Shown here: positions 31,353-31,855 of the stretch, piece after piece | Layout of the letters: each line of letters starts with the position of its first letter | Numbering within the stretch: the first letter of the stretch is position 1 | IMG/VR virus record: IMGVR_UViG_3300025083_000131 | Location: 1-31,855 of that record | Length of the DNA stretch: 31,855 bases | Direction: 5' to 3' (one strand) | From: a virus | Notes under the pieces: generated by a model | The model's database searches: none | The model's input: the letters and a program-made list of their open reading frames with translations, nothing else | What the model was told of the DNA's origin: nothing | Translations under genes and position numbers: made by a program

Positions 31353-31387
31353 CTTATACTATAGTGGTCAATTGGAGGTGAGTAACT
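31353..31387 (-). promoter_or_regulatory. Intergenic repeat, copy 16 (highest coordinate)
   Basis: Reads AGTTACTCACCTCC, AATTGACCA, CTATAGTATAAG on the minus strand. It begins three bases after the stop of the 51-residue gene and heads the ligase-like gene. The array may continue past the window edge. Confidence 0.88.
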
Positions 31388-31390
31388 CTA

Positions 31391-31546
31391 TCAGGGAAGA
31401 ATTACCCACACTTTGTCGTCAACTTTATTCGCAGTATTGTTTGTAACGTATACTTTAGCCTTTGCCGAAGATATACTTAATTCATTTTTGACGTAAGTTA
31501 CAGCTTCGGTGACTGTATTGAACAGTCGCATCATTTTTTGTGTCAT
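31391..31546 (-). CDS. Small protein, 51 residues
   Basis: The product starts MTQKMMRLFNTVTEAVTYVK, then NELSISSAKAKVYVTNNTAN and KVDDKVWVILP. The ATG overlaps the stop of the upstream basic gene (ATGA). A helix plus beta hairpin is likely. Function unknown. Confidence 0.72.
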   Translation of the reverse strand: MTQKMMRLFNTVTEAVTYVKNELSISSAKAKVYVTNNTANKVDDKVWVILP

Positions 31547-31855
31547 GATAGAGCTTTGGCAGCAGCATGAGCCTTGGCGGTCATTTGAATTGCCTCTTTT
31601 TTATTTGGTTTTCTACCATGAGTCTTTTCAAACTCGGCACGCATTTGTGACTTTGCATCTTTCCTACTTTGACCAGTTGCTTTATTTCTGGTCGCATCTC
31701 TTTCTTTTCTTGTCATACCACCACCATCAGCATGAGCATATTTTTTACGAGGTTTTGCAGGTTCCGTCTTCTTTGGTTCTGAAGTTTTTGTCTTCAATAA
31801 CTGATCTGCTTTCTTTTCAGCATCTTTAGAAGATGTAGTTGTTGACTTTACTTTA
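31543..31855 (-). CDS. Lys/Ala-rich basic protein, 5' end cut by window
   Basis: The frame is open to the right edge, giving at least 103 residues; an internal TTG at 31797 is unlikely to be the start because the same frame continues upstream with similar composition (STTTSSKDAEKKADQLLK). The sequence is low-complexity and charged (KKTEPAKPRKKYAHADGGG, RKERDATRNKATGQSRKDAK), then RAEFEKTHGRKPNKKEAIQM and an Ala-rich end. It may bind nucleic acid or act as a disordered linker. Its stop overlaps the next ATG (ATGA). The real start lies outside the window. Confidence 0.7.
   Translation of the reverse strand, partial: KVKSTTTSSKDAEKKADQLLKTKTSEPKKTEPAKPRKKYAHADGGGMTRKERDATRNKATGQSRKDAKSQMRAEFEKTHGRKPNKKEAIQMTAKAHAAAKALS

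Noticed and set aside
21123-31387. Plus-strand reading of the repeat as a T7-like promoter (CACTATAGG) followed by a perfect GGAGGTGA ribosome site.
   Set aside because: No plus-strand gene follows any copy; frames there are the reversed ends of minus genes. The TATAGT/TATAAT/TATACT variation fits a minus-strand -10 and breaks the T7 core in copies 12, 14 and 15.
21123-31387. The repeat as an intrinsic terminator or RNA hairpin (GTTAC...GTAAC ends).
   Set aside because: The 5-bp stem has a loop of over 20 bases, is not kept in copies 4, 13, 14, 15 and 16, shows no compensatory change, and has no T-run.
21123-31387. The repeats as a CRISPR array.
   Set aside because: Intervals are whole genes of very different length, not short uniform spacers, and no cas genes are present.

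Overview
The window looks like part of a T4-like myovirus genome, most likely a marine cyanophage (Synechococcus or Prochlorococcus host). This rests on recognisable baseplate wedge proteins gp25, gp6 and gp8 of the cyanomyovirus type, a giant GxGY-repeat structural protein with a YHYH domain, a fiber-like protein ending in a cupredoxin-like domain, T4-type late promoter boxes (ATAAATA), AT-rich DNA and many tiny genes resembling cyanophage conserved hypotheticals. All assignments come from reading the sequence and remembered family features; no database search was run. Every gene I support lies on the minus strand, so transcription runs from high to low coordinates.

Region 1 (about 1-18.5 kb) is a late structural block: gp25, gp6, a 4042-residue protein in the place T4 uses for gp7, an 851-residue fiber-like protein, and gp8 (cut by the left edge). 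ATAAATA-type boxes precede gp25 and the fiber-like gene, and a weaker one precedes gp8. Region 2 (18.5-20.6 kb) holds four compact, partly overlapping small genes, a GT-A fold glycosyltransferase behind a perfect TTGACA-17-TATAAT promoter, and a 70-residue protein.

Region 3 (20.6-21.9 kb) is gene-poor and full of signals: a second canonical promoter, several hairpins, clamped TATATA palindromes, three tiny genes, and an AT-rich segment. That segment has DnaA-box-like nonamers, two pairs of direct repeats, a T4-late box, and a strong promoter pointing the opposite way to all genes. I propose it as a candidate replication origin or antisense RNA locus.

Region 4 (21.9-31.9 kb) is a dense array of about 33 small genes, many with ATGA, TAATG, TGATG or TTGA overlaps. 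It includes two predicted secreted proteins (one with an HEAHH zincin motif), several single-membrane-segment proteins, an SF2 helicase next to a possible PD-(D/E)XK nuclease, and a protein with nucleotidyltransferase/ligase-like motifs. Its outstanding feature is a roughly 35-bp intergenic repeat: 15 full copies and one worn copy between 21.1 and 31.4 kb. Most copies start at the stop codon of one gene and end 10-25 bases before the ATG of the next. Read along the genes, it has a -10-like hexamer (TATAGT, with TATAAT, TATACT and CATAGT variants) at a fixed 17 bp from a conserved GTTACT, with an unusually conserved spacer. It is probably a phage-specific promoter making short-leader mRNAs, and it divides the region into exchangeable cassettes reminiscent of the promoter/stem-loop cassettes of T4-type phages.
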